Shown: positions 43,861 through 55,669, numbered from the stretch's first letter. The stretch is 64,000 bases of DNA from Acanthosepion esculentum (GCA_964036315.1 OZ038485.1:81125363-81189362), one strand, 5' to 3'. Numbers and translations: made by a program. Notes: a model not told the origin generated them from the sequence alone.

Positions 43861-44264
43861 CCGGGTCTATATCGAAAGGAACATTAAACCGAATACTGAT
43901 TGTAATGACAAAAGTACGCAGGTGTAGGCTTTATTTAGCTGAGAATACAAGGTTCGGGTATAGTGTCCTTTTATAGTCCCAATAAACAAAAATAGCTCTC
44001 TCAATAGGAGAGTAACAAAACAAAGGGAGACCATTCTTGAGTATTCATAACACTGATTTAGAGAAATTTGATTTCCGCTTTGATGGCTCAAACAAAGGAT
44101 ATTTTTTTTTTATATATTTTCACATTTTTATTGGATAAAATAACGACGACAGAACTTCATCTTTGAAGTCTGTTTTGATCCACATTTTAACTTTTCTTGC
44201 ACTGGTCACCTATGGAGCACTCTTCCAGCTTCTTACTTTCCTGTCTAATTCTTTCTTTATCTGT

Positions 44265-44682
44265 CGTGTCCCATCAGAAAGAGATCGACCATGGCTCTCC
44301 ACAACTTCCTGTCCATTGTAATATGGGATAAAAATTAATAAATTTTGTCTTTCTGTTATATATCCTAAACCCTGTTCCGTCATCCATTTACTTAAACTCA
44401 CTAAGTATGTTATGCGTTCGTTCCTCTGCTTCCTTTCCTTCAATCTGTCCTGTGAGTAGCAGATTTTCCAAGCTCTCTTTCCTCATTATGTGCCTTACAA
44501 ACCTCAACTGTTTCTTCCTGTTGTTAAGTGTAACTTTACATTTTGTTTCCATTTTCTCTAAAACCTCGCCGCTACTCACATGTTCTATTCATGATATCCC
44601 CAGCATTTTTCCGTACAACCACGTTTCCTATGCTTCAAGTTTCTTCTTCATCTTTGAGGAGATTGTTGAGCACTCACTGCCA
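44265..44682 (-). pseudogene. RTE-like LINE fragment, left of a Tc1 insertion
   Basis: Minus-strand frames read SLENLLLTGQIEGKEAEERT then TYLVSLSKWMTEQGLGYITE, the end of the RTE-family protein ('GLENL.LTG.IEGKRSRGRQR..YL..LCKWM.EQGLG'). The element continues right of the Tc1 copy at 45832. Joining 44683-44684 to 45832 gives 'ctgccatAaaggaggacag', the uninterrupted form seen at about 14810-14825. Confidence 0.65.
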
Positions 44683-44684
44683 TA

Positions 44685-45829
44685 CAGTTGACTATGATAA
44701 GTTTTTAGTCACCCTTAATTACAGCAATTTTGGCTTGTGTAATAATAATCTTTTTTTGCAGACAATACCGTGTAAGTATCAAGCTACTCTCATCAATGAA
44801 TGATAGTTGACTTATACTTTGCAATGAAAGTTCGCGGAAGTAAGGAAATTGGTGAATTTCAACGAGGGTAAATAATAGGATGGCATCTGAGTAGCCAGTC
44901 AAATAGAGAAATTGTTAGGTTTTTCCAGGTTAATCATCAAAGGGTTAACAATATTGTCAAGAAATTTAATGAAGAAGGCCATTGTCGTGTGGAACAAAGT
45001 TCAGGAAGACCAAGCATCGTGTCTGAGCAAACGGAAAGGGCGCTGAAGAGGGAAGTCATCAGCTCTGTGAAAGAGCTAGTCTATCAAAGAAGAGTTGCAA
45101 GAAAGAAGACGTTGATTTCAGGGGTTAACAGGAACAGGAGTATGGACTGGGCGAGAGAATTCGAGAGCAAAGATTATGAATTTTGGCAGTCAGTAATTTG
45201 GAGAGATGAAAGTAAATTCTGCCAATATTCGAATTCGAGACAGGTTTATGTTTGAGGAAATCAGAATGAGACTTGGAAGAATTAATGTCTGCAGGCGAAC
45301 GTGAAACACGAAGGGATTGGAGTAATGGTGTGGGGCGCTGTCTGCTTTGGGGGGAAATCCGAGCTGATTCTTGTTGACGAGCGGATGAATTGTCCAAATA
45401 TACTGTCAAATATTAGAGAAAGGAATACTCCCCGATATTTGAAACCAATTTGATTGACATGAATGCCTACCCTTTTCAAGATAATGGAGCGCCATGTCAT
45501 GCGAGCAATGTAGCAAATTCCTCACATGAATCCATTAGAACACATTTGGGAGCACCTTCACACAAAACTTCGAGAGCGTGCAACCAAAATCACGTCAGTG
45601 GCAACCCTTAAAGAAACATTGCTAAAGGAGTGATAAAATATGGATCAGACGATTATTGATAACTTGATCAAATCCATGATAAATCGTATACAAGCACTGA
45701 AACTAGCAAATGGAGGACCTACACTATACTAGTTCCAAATACTGTTTATTTATGTTGAGTAGGGATTACGTAATTAAATTTAAAAATTGGATCTAATTTC
45801 TTTCTCCTGTCTAAAAACTAAGGCCACTG
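44685..45829 (+). mobile_element. Tc1-like transposon
   Basis: 1145 bp between TA dinucleotides (44683-44684, 45830-45831). The ends begin CAGTTGACTATGATAAGTTT and, inverted, CAGTGGCCTTAGTTTTTAGA; they are related but diverged. The insertion is in the RTE LINE at 44265-47134. Confidence 0.8.
44826..45730 (+). pseudogene. Tc1-family transposase, broken
   Basis: Starts MKVRGSKEIGEFQRG and, after a stop, continues with VNHQRVNNIVKKFNEEGH and SSGRPSIVSEQT (paired DNA-binding domain with its GRPS linker). From 45125 come FWQSVIWRDESKFC (first catalytic Asp), GIGVMVWGAVCFGGKSELI and FQDNGAPCHASN (second catalytic Asp). A deletion then skips the usual 'W.A.SPDL' part. MNPLEHIWEHLHTKLRERAT retains the third catalytic Glu in another frame. 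Several stops and at least two frame changes make it inactive. Confidence 0.8.
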
Positions 45830-45850
45830 TAAAGGAGGACAGGTATCACG

Positions 45851-47134
45851 TAGCAGTTTAGCAATCTTTTCCTTGATTCTATCGAAATTTTGTTTTTCTT
45901 AATACTCTGCTTAGCTTTTGGAACACATCTTTGGCTATCCCAATACGTTTTCGGATATAGCAGTTTAGCAATCTTTTCCTTGATTCTATCGAAATTTTGT
46001 TTTTCTTAATACTCTGCTTAGCTTTTGGAACACATCTTTGGCTATCCCAATACGTTTTCGGATGTAGCAGTTTAGCAATCTTTTCCTTGATTCTATCGAA
46101 ATTTTGTTTTTCTTAATACTCTACTTAGCTTTTGGAACACATCTTTGGCTATCCCAATACGTTTTCGGATATAGCAGTTTAGCAAACTTTTCCTTGAATC
46201 TAACGAAATTTTGTTTTACTTAATACTCTGCTTAGCTTTTGGAACACATCTTTGGCTATCCCAATACGTTTTCGGATATAGCAGTTTAGGAATCTTTTCC
46301 TTGATTCTATCGAAATTTTGTTTTTCTTAATACTCTGCTTAGCTTTTGGAACACATCTTTGGCTATCCCAATACGTTTTCGGATGTAGCAGTTTAGCAAT
46401 CTTTTCCTTGATTCTATCGAAATTTTGTTTTTCTTAATACTCTGCTTAGCTTTTGGAACACATCTTTGGCTATCCCAATACGTTTTCGGATGTAGCAGTT
46501 TAGCAATCTTTTCCTTGATTCTATCGAAATTTTGTTTTTCTTAATACTCTACTTAGCTTTTGGAACACATCTTTGGCTATCCCAATACGTTTTCGGATAT
46601 AGCAGTTTAGCAATCTTTTCCTTGATTCTATCGAAATTTTGTTTTTCTTAATACTCTGCTTAGCTTTTGGAACACATCTTTGGCTATCCCAATACGTTTT
46701 CGGATATAGCAGTTTAGCAATCTTTTCCTTGATTCTATCGAAATTTTGTTTTTCTTAATACTCTGCTTAGCTTTTGGAACACATCTTTGGCTATCCCAAT
46801 ACGTTTTCGGATGTAGCAGTTTAGCAATCTTTTCCTTGATTCTATCGAAATTTTGTTTTTCTTAATACTCTGCTTAGCTTTTGGAACACATCTTTGGCTA
46901 TCCCAATACGTTTTCGGATGTAGCAGTTTAGCAATCTTTTCCTTGATTCTATCGAAATTTTGTTTTTCTTAATACTCTACTTAGCTTTTGGAACACATCT
47001 TTGGCTATCCCAATACGTTTTCGGATATAGCAGTTTAGCAATCTTTTCCTTGATTCTATCGAAATTTTGTTTTTCTTAATACTCTGCTTAGCTTTTGGAA
47101 CACATCTTTGGCTATCCCAATACGTTTTTGGATT
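45851..47134. repeat. 12 x 107-bp satellite grown from LINE sequence
   Basis: Unit boundaries fall at 45851 + 107n without a single length change for twelve units. The unit ('tagcagtttagcaatctttt' start) is the RTE LINE segment that follows the Tc1 site. Variants 'ggatAtag/ggatGtag' and 'ctcTGctt/ctcTActt' recur with period four (units 4-7 and 8-11 match), giving a 428-bp higher-order repeat. Unit 4 is the most diverged. 107 is not a multiple of three, so no open frame is kept. Confidence 0.92.
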
Positions 47135-47340
47135 TCAATATCATATTTTTCTATCTACGAAAATTTTAATAAAACGTCAATCATCATCTTCTGGCCCTTG
47201 AATCTTGTTCTTTTTTGTCCTTTCGACTCACGAACGTCATCTCGGCTTCATTCACTGTATTGTCTTTTATCTTCACTAAGACCTATTCGTGTTAGTGGCG
47301 TTATCGTTTAGCTTGAAGTGGAATGATTAAAAACATACCA
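47135..47340 (+). pseudogene. Jockey/CR1-like LINE 3' end
   Basis: Short copy reaching the family 3' terminus ('gtttagcttgaagtggaatg') at about 47305-47330, joined directly to the end of the 107-bp array. Confidence 0.5.
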
Positions 47341-47569
47341 AGAATTTTTGGATTAAATGTATTTTCCATTTGCCTGATTTGTTTACAGTTTTATAAAAAT
47401 CTGTGCCAGAAACCACGGGAGGACTGTCTAATTACATTTCCATGATCTGGCAACTTTGAGTGATTATCTTACGATCGCTTTTGATAGCAGGGTGGGGTGG
47501 GGATTTTAATTAATTTAACTAAATCGCCAAATTTGCAGTATCCAGTCACTCAGCAAAGTCTACTTAATG

Positions 47570-47700
47570 TAGTAGTTCTCAAAACTTTCTGAGGTTGCGT
47601 TTGCTTCCCTTTCAGGCCACATCACTGGCGCCCCGCTCTCCGAACAGACTTCTTTTCTTGTTAATACGTAATAACATTATTGCAAGCGCAAAACAACAAA
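47570..47700 (+). mobile_element. hAT-like transposon end
   Basis: 'agtagttctcaaaactttct' followed by 'gaggttgcgtttgcttccct' resembles the end of hAT elements ('CAGTGGTTCTCAAACTTT...GGGGCCGC'). The other end is not found. Confidence 0.4.
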
Positions 47701-48045
47701 CTAATTTAATACTCTAAACATACATATGTATTTCGCAAAACAAAAACAAACAATTTAACCAAGTAAGCCAATGAATTCAGCTAGTTTAGCAAAAGGATAA
47801 ATTTACAGTTTTAATGGGATGGATGTACTTGGTGCAAAGATATCAGTTTCTCCACATCAGGCTGTAAGGCACCTAGTAGACATTTTCGATCGCCTTCACG
47901 GACATCCCGGTGTACTAAATATAATTTTAACTATATATTTTTTATATTTCTTGCTTCCAATGGCCCCTGCCGATTCATTTTCTAACTACATCTCTGGCGA
48001 TTTAAAGATCCAGGAGGCGGTTAGAAAACAGGGCGAGAGAAGCAA

Positions 48046-48047
<2 letters not shown>

Positions 48048-48131
<84 letters not shown>
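48048..48131. repeat. (TA)n and (GA)n microsatellite
   Basis: About 42 TA units followed by GA repeats to 48155. Confidence 0.95.
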
Positions 48132-48133
<2 letters not shown>

Positions 48134-48151
48134 GGAGAGAGAGAGAGAGAG

Positions 48152-48560
48152 AGAGCGATAGATAAATTGTCGTTTAAATTACGCAGAAATGAAAATAACA
48201 CTGGCATCTCATTTTTACAGATATATTTACCAAAATTACACAAAAATATCTTGAAATAATAAAGAGTAAATTCATTCAATAAAATCGACATTGACTTCGG
48301 AATCTTCTGCATATCTCCTTGTTTAAGTCGGTGAATGCTGTCATAATGTTTGCCTTCAGTTCATCTTTCATGTTACAAGGAGTTTTGTTGGTCTCTCGCT
48401 CAACTGCGCCCCGCTCATAATAAACAAGTGGGTTGCAGTCAGGGGAGATTGGTGGTGAGATGTAAGGAGTAATGTGAACGAAAGAAATTCTCCTGCTTGT
48501 GTGGCATGGTGCAGAGACCTGTTGCCAGACATAGGGTTTTCAAACAGTCACCCTTTTGAC
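48152..48560 (-). mobile_element. Tc1/mariner-superfamily element (family D), 3' part
   Basis: Same family as 6842-7698. Minus strand: VLPWVKRVTV, then YVWQQVSAPCH, SPDCNPLVYYERGAVERE and ELKANIMTAFTDLNKEICRR, then the noncoding end 'gatatttttgtgtaattttg'. The usual catalytic Asp residues in 'QQDSAPCH' and 'NPLDYYVW' are both Val here. The helix-turn-helix half is absent; a Penelope-type tail adjoins at 48590. Confidence 0.65.
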
Positions 48561-48589
48561 CCAGGGCAGCACATAAAAAGAAATTAACA

Positions 48590-48786
48590 ATACTTCACGA
48601 CAAAATCCATTTGAAAATGGCTAAAAAAACTGGCTGAAAGCGCCTGGAACAATGGAGACTATTTTGACACTCACTTGTTCCCACCAATCGAAAATATGTA
48701 AGAATATTAGAAAAACTAAATAAAAAATAATCAAATTTTCCTTGTCTGCCATATTCAATGAAAGATGTTTGAAAGAAAGGTTACTG

Positions 48787-48790
<4 letters not shown>
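48590..48790 (+). repeat. Penelope-type 3' region
   Basis: Matches 56570-56765, the sequence after the GIY-YIG relic ('ttcaatgaaagatgtttgaa', 'gaaagaaaggttactgcc'). Both end in a TA tract. Confidence 0.55.

Positions 48791-48838
<48 letters not shown>
48791..48838. repeat. (TA)n microsatellite
   Basis: Separates the Penelope-type tail from a family-Z hammerhead end. Confidence 0.95.
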
Positions 48839-48839
<1 letters not shown>

Positions 48840-48840
48840 T

Positions 48841-48945
48841 GTCATCCACAGACAGACTGTTTCGCTGTATCACAGCTCATCATTGTGGCTAGACGTCCGG
48901 TTGCCTCTGGCTAGAATCGAAAACCGGCTGAATTCGCTGGGGAAA
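48841..48945 (-). repeat. Family Z fragment with mutated hammerhead
   Basis: Matches 38957-39065. The first core base is changed (ATGATGA instead of CTGATGA), and stem II remains paired (GCTG/CAGC, loop TGATA). The essential C is lost, so cleavage is not expected. The tRNA-like part is cut off. Confidence 0.6.
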
Positions 48946-49211
48946 AGAGGTGTAATCATACCAAGAAATTAAAATGTGGTTATAAAGTGGGGAATCATTC
49001 TATATTAAAATAATTATGCAAACTGATCCCTCAATTTGTGACCACTGTATTTTTCTTACATTTATATTCCAGCGTATGTAAATAAATTTAAAATACATGC
49101 CTGTGTAGCTAATCAGTATTTGATTAATTGATTGACTAGTTTTATAGGCTTCTCAACACTTTGCCTGTTATTTGAAGCCAATATTTGTAGATTGTAACAA
49201 TTTTTATTTTA

Positions 49212-49518
49212 GATAATAATGATTTATTGATACAAATCTTAATCTTAGACCAGTAATTAAACAATATCAGCGAGTGAAGAGGTGGATTCATACCTTTCAC
49301 AAGGGTATTTGTGTATAAGTGAATATAACGAACCCGACTGGAACTGGAACGCGGCTCTCCGATTGCGAGCTATCACCCACTACACTACCCGCACATCCTA
49401 ACTTACAACACCTGATATTCACAAGCGGTCACCCACCTAGGAACTGACCAGGCCCAAGGTTGCTTAATTTCTGTGATCGTACGCGAACCTGTTGTTTCAA
49501 CATGATGTTGCCGTAAAC
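49212..49518 (-). repeat. 5S rRNA/tRNA hybrid SINE, copy 3 (full 5S part)
   Basis: The minus strand from 49518 follows 5S rRNA ('tttacggcaacatcatgttg', 'acgatcacagaaattaagca', 'ttgggcctggtcag', 'gggtgaccgcttgtgaatat'). It passes into the tRNA-Arg-like unit ('gtgcgggtagtgtagtgggt', B box 'gttccagttcc') and ends in the family tail 'gatttgtatcaataaatcat'. Best preserved of the four copies. Confidence 0.78.
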
Positions 49519-49864
49519 GATATTAGAGGAGCATTCAAAAAGTTCGTAAAGAAAAGCGTATCAAAAGAAAATATTTTCGCATTTGTTGGAAGGAAAACAA
49601 AATTGGACTTACGTCCTGTAACCTGTAATAACCAGAAGTATTTCGATGTAAAAGATTGAATATTGCGTCTGTTCAAAAAGAACCCTCTGAAAGGAACAAG
49701 AATCTTGCTAACATTGAAGCAAGATCTAAAATCAAATTAATTATAAATTTTGGTTAGAAGATAAATGAAGTTTTTGGCACTTTGAGAATAGATTATGGAA
49801 ACAATTCTCCGAAAAATCAGCAATTTACAATTATGCATCTCGTTTCAAAGAATAATGAGACTGA

Positions 49865-50063
49865 ATTGTCGAACGTATCGTCCGACGTGCGCAGACAGAA
49901 TGTCGAAGGGCAAAGTGTCGAAAGACAATATGAGAAATGGACAAAATTTCGAACAAAGTGTCGGACGGACTACATATCGAACAAAGAAAAATGTCAAATG
50001 AATAAAGTGGCGAATAAACTGAATTATGAGGTAGGTACGTATTTACAGTCCTTAATGAATACA

Positions 50064-50126
<63 letters not shown>

Positions 50127-50373
50127 TTTTTAAAAAATATGATTCCATCGCGGCACAGAAATTTCTGTTTCAAATCTGAAACTAAAGTTGTAAATTTAAT
50201 AATTAAAATTAAACTTAAAATCCAGAGTTGCTTTCCATTGTCAAGCGATGTTAGGAATAACTTTCTAAGGAATATTCCTTAATTTATAAGCGCAGACTAT
50301 CTTTAAATTATGAGTTATTAAGGTTAAGGAAAATTCAATTTAGAGGTGGTTGAGTTTTAACTTTCCTAGAGAA

Positions 50374-50456
<83 letters not shown>

Positions 50457-50850
50457 AGACTCTCAATTCAATTTAGTCAAAAATAAAGCATAACCCAGCA
50501 CAAATCGGACCGCTAAACGATGATTATAGAGGCTTAATCACTTTAATTCTATTATTTGTTAGATGCCAAAGCTAAGCAATAAAATGTTTATAATAGCTTA
50601 ATTGATTATTGGAAACGAGGTTTTAAATCATGACGATAGGTTCGTTTGACTTTGTTCAACATTTTGTTCATTTAAAACTTTGTCTTTTCGACATTATTAT
50701 GTCCATTCGTCATTTAGTCAGTTCGACTCTTTTTTCCCCGTTTAGCACTTTGTCCGTTCGACACTTTGTTCGTACGACATTTAGTCCGTTCGACACTTCG
50801 TTTGTTCGATATTTTGTCCATACGTCATTTTGTCTTTCGACACTCTGACT
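49865..50850. repeat. Foldback-like inverted minisatellites
   Basis: The left arm (49865-50040) is built of degenerate 16-bp units like TGTCGAACGGACAAAG. The right arm (50636-50850) is built of the reverse complement, CTTTGTCCGTTCGACA. The arms enclose about 600 bp with two TA tracts (50069-50124, 50379-50452). Arms made of short tandem repeats are characteristic of foldback elements. Confidence 0.65.
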
Positions 50851-50999
50851 TCCTACCGCCAACAATCAACATCAGTTTGTGTGAAAAAAAATCGATGTTG
50901 TTCGAGATTTAATTTAGGTCCACTGATGATTATTTGCAGAAATAATAATAGTTAATTACTGAGGCATTGCAGATATTGCAACTTAAACGATTTTATTTC

Positions 51000-51470
51000 A
51001 AAAATTAAAGTCGAGCAAACAGCAAACATAAGGAAAGCGCCCAATGCAAGTTTTAAGTAAACGAGATGTAAGTCCTGGAAGTCATTCTTCGACGAACTAT
51101 AATTAGAGATGAAAGCTAGCTTAACCTGTATGATCCTGAATTCGATGCCCACTCAAAGTAATGTCTACCCTGAAGTGGAATGGGACCAGTCAAAGCAAAA
51201 GTAAACCAGTCAAGAATAGAGTTTTCGGCGACAGTTTTCTGAGTGCATTTTAACATCTGGTTATTACGAAATAGCTTTGAGAAAATTAACTAAAGATAAG
51301 CTAAAAAACATTTTTAAAAAGAACCGTAGAAGGTTTAATCAGAGAATCCCTTTCCACCAATGCATTACTCCCCGCACTGCCCATTCTTATCATCAAACCA
51401 TTTTTTGATGAAAGAAATGGGTAGTGGGAAGAGAATTTACGAGAATTCCGGTGGGAAATATAACTTGAAG
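51000..51470. other. No recognisable gene
   Basis: Unique-looking AT-rich sequence. Confidence 0.4.
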
Positions 51471-51474
51471 AGAA

Positions 51475-51690
51475 AATAATGTCCTAATCAAGATGTTAAT
51501 TCTCCATATTACATCAAACAAAAGATTAGAAAGTCAACCCTCATCGATAGTGAAAGGGCTATAACAGCTACTGGACTTGAGAAACCTATTTTCCTGAAAA
51601 GTTGTTTTACAAAAACAGCAGTATAATCAATGAATATCTAATGTTTCCTTATAAGGAAACGGCTAATATTACCATTACCATTACAGTCCT
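51475..51690 (+). repeat. Dispersed repeat family X, copy 1
   Basis: Related to 57855-58136 (same strand) and 62625-62800 (opposite). Shared: 'atcaagatgttgacattcc' type start, 'ctactggacttgagaaa', and the tail 'gcggctaatattac(c/a)att'. Confidence 0.5.
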
Positions 51691-52009
51691 GTTTAAGCAA
51701 ATCTAATTTTACTATATTTTCTAACTTTAAAGCATATTTGAAATGTACCTATCTTGAGACCATTAATGACCATAGAAATGACTGATTTCAAATCGTTAAT
51801 TTCTCAGTTTTTCTTGTAAAAATCGATGGTATCATAGCTTCCAGAAATACTTGATGTTGATAGAAGCTTATGTGGAAATTTAAACCTTATACTTAAAAAA
51901 AGTTTACGCTTCATTCCATTTTCCACGAATATTTTGAATAATTCTCGGGTATTTTATTTCTTTTTTTTTTCTTTTTACAAATATTCATCCACGCAAGCCC
52001 AAGATCCAC

Positions 52010-52335
52010 TCGAGTTTCAGGGTTACTCTGTAGTATTGTAAAAGCCTCGGAGATTTTAGAAGTATAGAGTAGAAGTAGACTTTGAAAGGAACCGGAAACC
52101 CAATCCTAAACAAGAAAAATGGTATAAACCTCTACTCTACTGTCCAAAATACCGGGGAGGAGTGTGAAGCAAATCTATCTACTCGTATTGGGAGAGGAAA
52201 AAATAATTTGTGAATAAAATTCTGGTGTTCAGGCGGAGACGTTTGAAGTTTAGATTTGGAAAAAGATTTTAGAAGGAACCGGAAACACAATCCAAAGCAG
52301 GAAAAAAAATCAGTATAATAAATTGCAGAGTCTAG
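52010..52335 (-). repeat. Dispersed repeat family P, copy 3
   Basis: The minus strand matches 700-890 and 15870-16000. A related second segment ('aaggaaccggaaacacaatc') is repeated about 170 bp away. Confidence 0.45.
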
Positions 52336-52506
52336 ACATTGCATTGAAGAAAACCGGGATAAAATATTGATGGGCAAATAGAATAAGATGAATTTAGAAG
52401 AATGAGAGGGTGTGAGGTTCCATGTGTACGAATCGGGGTAGGATAGGTGTCGTTAAAGGAAGGATTAGCTCAGAATACATGTTTTAAGTAGAGTTAGTTA
52501 GGGAAC

Positions 52507-52776
52507 TGTCAGCGTGATATTAGCTATTAAGTTTTAATTTACGTTAAAATATCCTCTATCTAAATAGCAATTAATCAATTAAGTTATATAACGTATCATC
52601 GAACATTTTCTCGATTGGAATAAATACAAGATCAATCAAGGCCTGAGGCTATATAAAACGGACTCTTCAGGAGTAGTCTGGGCCTTTACAGCCATCTCCG
52701 CCACCAGAGAGGAGAAAGGGAATAAGGAGAGCGAATGACGGTCCCTATGCTCGGGTGCGAGCGGGTGACGATGACA
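52507..52776 (+). mobile_element. Solo LTR, second type
   Basis: 270 bp, beginning TGTCAGCGTGATATTAGC and ending GACGATGACA, so the ends form TGTCA/TGACA. A 4-bp duplication GAAC flanks it (52503-52506, 52777-52780). A TATA box ('gctatataaaacgg') lies at about 52648-52661, followed by GC-richer transcript-start-like sequence. No second copy in the window. The orientation is set by the TATA box. Confidence 0.6.
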
Positions 52777-52799
52777 GAACGGAAGTAAATATTTAACCA

Positions 52800-53620
52800 A
52801 TTAACCATGTCATAAATGCTTGTCAATAGCAGCTGAGCTAGAGAATTTGTAATGACTGATAAGTGCTATCATCCGATGTACTGACGAGTGAATTTTATTT
52901 GCTTTATCGTGCAGTATTTTTAATTCACTTGACGCGTATTGATGTAGGGAATGAATATAAAGTTAATTATTGAACAAAAACAACTTTCTTTTATCAAAGC
53001 AGAAAGAAAGACGATATCAAATATTTCAAAGGTAAATCATCTCAAATCTCTGACCTAAATTGAGATCCATCGACCGTAAAATGAAGAGACGAAGAAAAAT
53101 CACACGTATAGTTGAATTTATTCTATCGGTATTATAACATGAATTCGGGAAGATTTCATATTTTTACCGATTTTAAAAGATCGCATTATGTATGGTAGTC
53201 AACCTGGCGTGATTTTGCAATAGACAGATCAATTTATAAGACCTTTTTTTTATGATACTTACTCTTATACCTGACCTTGATCCACAAACGCGGTCACACT
53301 TCATAAATAGACAATTCATTTTAGCATAAGAAGACCTTGGACTTAGAAATTAAACCTAGTCAGTAAAATTAGGTCAATGTTACCAGATAGTAGAATTGAC
53401 CTGCTCCATATAAATGTGAACATTATTCTTTTAGTTTCCCAGAAAGCAGATGATATGTTTAGAAGAAAATAAACAGCTATAGTCTGTGCTAGAAACAAGT
53501 CTGTTAATTCAACTAGAAAGAGTTGAAATATTTTTCAGTGTATGTTCACTGTGGCTGACATCTGCTTAAAAGAGAAAACGTCAGAAACCTACTGTTTGGA
53601 TATTTTATCTATGTTTACTT
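52800..53620. other. No recognisable gene
   Basis: Among the least repetitive stretches; no coding signature by eye. Confidence 0.4.
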
Positions 53621-53809
53621 AGCTATACTAATCAGATTGACCCTCGTACATAACATTTGCACAAATGAACAAGTATTTATTAAGTTCTGCTTTTGGGGAT
53701 ACTTTGGTCGTTCGTATAATCACGCAGATACAAATATACTGTCTCGAGAATCTTCTAAGACAACGTCTACTTTTAAAGTAATCATCACGACAGCACACAT
53801 TCTTTGTTT

Positions 53810-54215
53810 TATGTGCCATGTCCTTTCAGGACGTGAGCGATCAATGGATCTCCCCTCCCTCTATCCCTTGCAGCTCTCAACAAGTTCCTTCCCTCTGCTT
53901 CGTTCCCCAGACCACGTTCTGTTATCCATTTGCTTAAGGCCGCTAGGTATGTCACGCGTTGTTTCCCCTTGTCTCTCTTTCCCTCTATTCAACCCGTGAG
54001 TATCAGATTCCCCAGGAACCTCCTTTTTAATTATGTGTCGCAGAAACTTCAGCTGCATTTCCCTGATGTTAAGTATATGACTCCTCCTTGTTTGCAACCT
54101 CTTTAAGATCTCATCGTTGCTCAGTATCCTTCTGTAGAACTACATCTCTGACGCCTCGAGTCTCTTCTTCATCTTTGAGGAAATCGCCCAACATTCGCTA
54201 CTGTAAAGCACATAC
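53810..54215 (-). pseudogene. RTE-like LINE fragment
   Basis: Minus-strand frame 53861-54097 reads NIREMQLKFLRHIIKKEVPG and GLNRGKERQGETTRDIPSGL, then LKQMDNRTWSGE. It is the same part of the protein as at 4900-5565 and shares that copy's unusual 'RTWSGV' variant, so the two form a subfamily. Confidence 0.6.
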
Positions 54216-54512
54216 GTAAAAACTACAAGGCTGTCTCCAAGTTGGGGAGATTATAGCACATATTTGGTCTGGTAATAGGATAATATGAATCCGTTAATAA
54301 AGGACCTGGTGTCGGGAAGAAGAAGTAAAAAAACATACCCCTTAAAATATATTTCTATTTGAAAATGTATCCTTATTACTACGCACTTTCTTCCCCCTCT
54401 TTTTGCGCCTTGATTCATTGAATTTAACAGGCTGTTTTATTTCCGTCAGTGAATGCTTCTCTCTTTCTATTATTTAGCAATCTATAATTCTACCCTCCTC
54501 CCTAACTATCCA

Positions 54513-54513
<1 letters not shown>

Positions 54514-54597
<84 letters not shown>
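54514..54597. repeat. (TC)n(TA)n microsatellite
   Basis: TC repeats (54514-54555) pass directly into TA repeats. Confidence 0.95.
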
Positions 54598-54599
<2 letters not shown>

Positions 54600-54789
54600 T
54601 TTTCTCCTTGTCATACTTTCGCATCTTATTCTCGCATAGAATTTATGATTTATAACGTTTCGCTTCATTACCAACTTTCTCTTTTCTCCTCACTTTTGAA
54701 TAATTCATTCTTTCTCTCCTCTCCTTCCCTTTGGTATCCTGCTAAAAAAACAAAAAAACAAACAAAAACAGCGTAGAATGATGAAAATA

Positions 54790-55640
54790 GGCCCCAAACA
54801 TAATAAAAATATTTTTTATCGACAAAATGTTTATGTTATTATTCAGAGGAAAGACGAAAGTATTTTTCTATCTTTTTATTCATTTTTTAAATACTTTAAC
54901 ACGTTCGAAATTTTGTTTAAAAACCTTGGGGTTTGTTTTGCGTTAGAGGTCAACGTAATATTTACGATCGATGTGTTTTAACGCCTTTTTCCCAGTGAAA
55001 AACACATTGATTTGGAAGTTCTTCAAAAATCAAATAATTGTTGGATTTTTAATGAAACTTTCAGGACTTATTCACAAATGAATGAAATTATTTTTTTTAT
55101 ATCTTTATATCTTTTTTTTAGAAAATATTGGTAAAAATATTTTCATTTTTACATATTTTACCTCCCACACTCACACACCTACTTAATTTCATGAAAATTT
55201 GAGAAATTAAATTTTCATCCAAAAATTAGTTTTATTAGAGAAAAGCAGGACTCCTCAATTTTCTTTTTCAAACTGCTACTCATTTCCCGAAAACTTGCTC
55301 TGAATCGTAAAATTGAAAAAAGCAATAAATCTGACAGTATTTAATTCGAAAAATCTTTTAATTGCTTTTATAATTAAGATTTACTAAGGACACTATTGTC
55401 ATAAGAAAAAAAATCGATAAATAATGAATTTTTACAAGAATTGTTTTCATTATTTTTTAAATTTTAATTATAATAATTTACTATAATTTTTTTAAAAATC
55501 ATTTTAAATTCTACATTAGTTTAATATCTTTAGGTTATATTGCTATTAAGTGAAAAATATATTTACTAATCAAAATTTGAAAAGCTTAATACAAATCATT
55601 CTGCACCAAAATTTTAAAAATAATTTTAAAATTTTTAAAT
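54790..55640. other. No recognisable gene
   Basis: Extremely AT-rich with homopolymer runs. Confidence 0.4.
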
Positions 55641-55669
55641 ATCTCTCTCTATTTCTGAGATGATGTATT

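Noticed and set aside
45851..47134. CRISPR array
   Set aside because: Contiguous 107-bp units with no variable spacers, derived from a LINE, in an animal genome.
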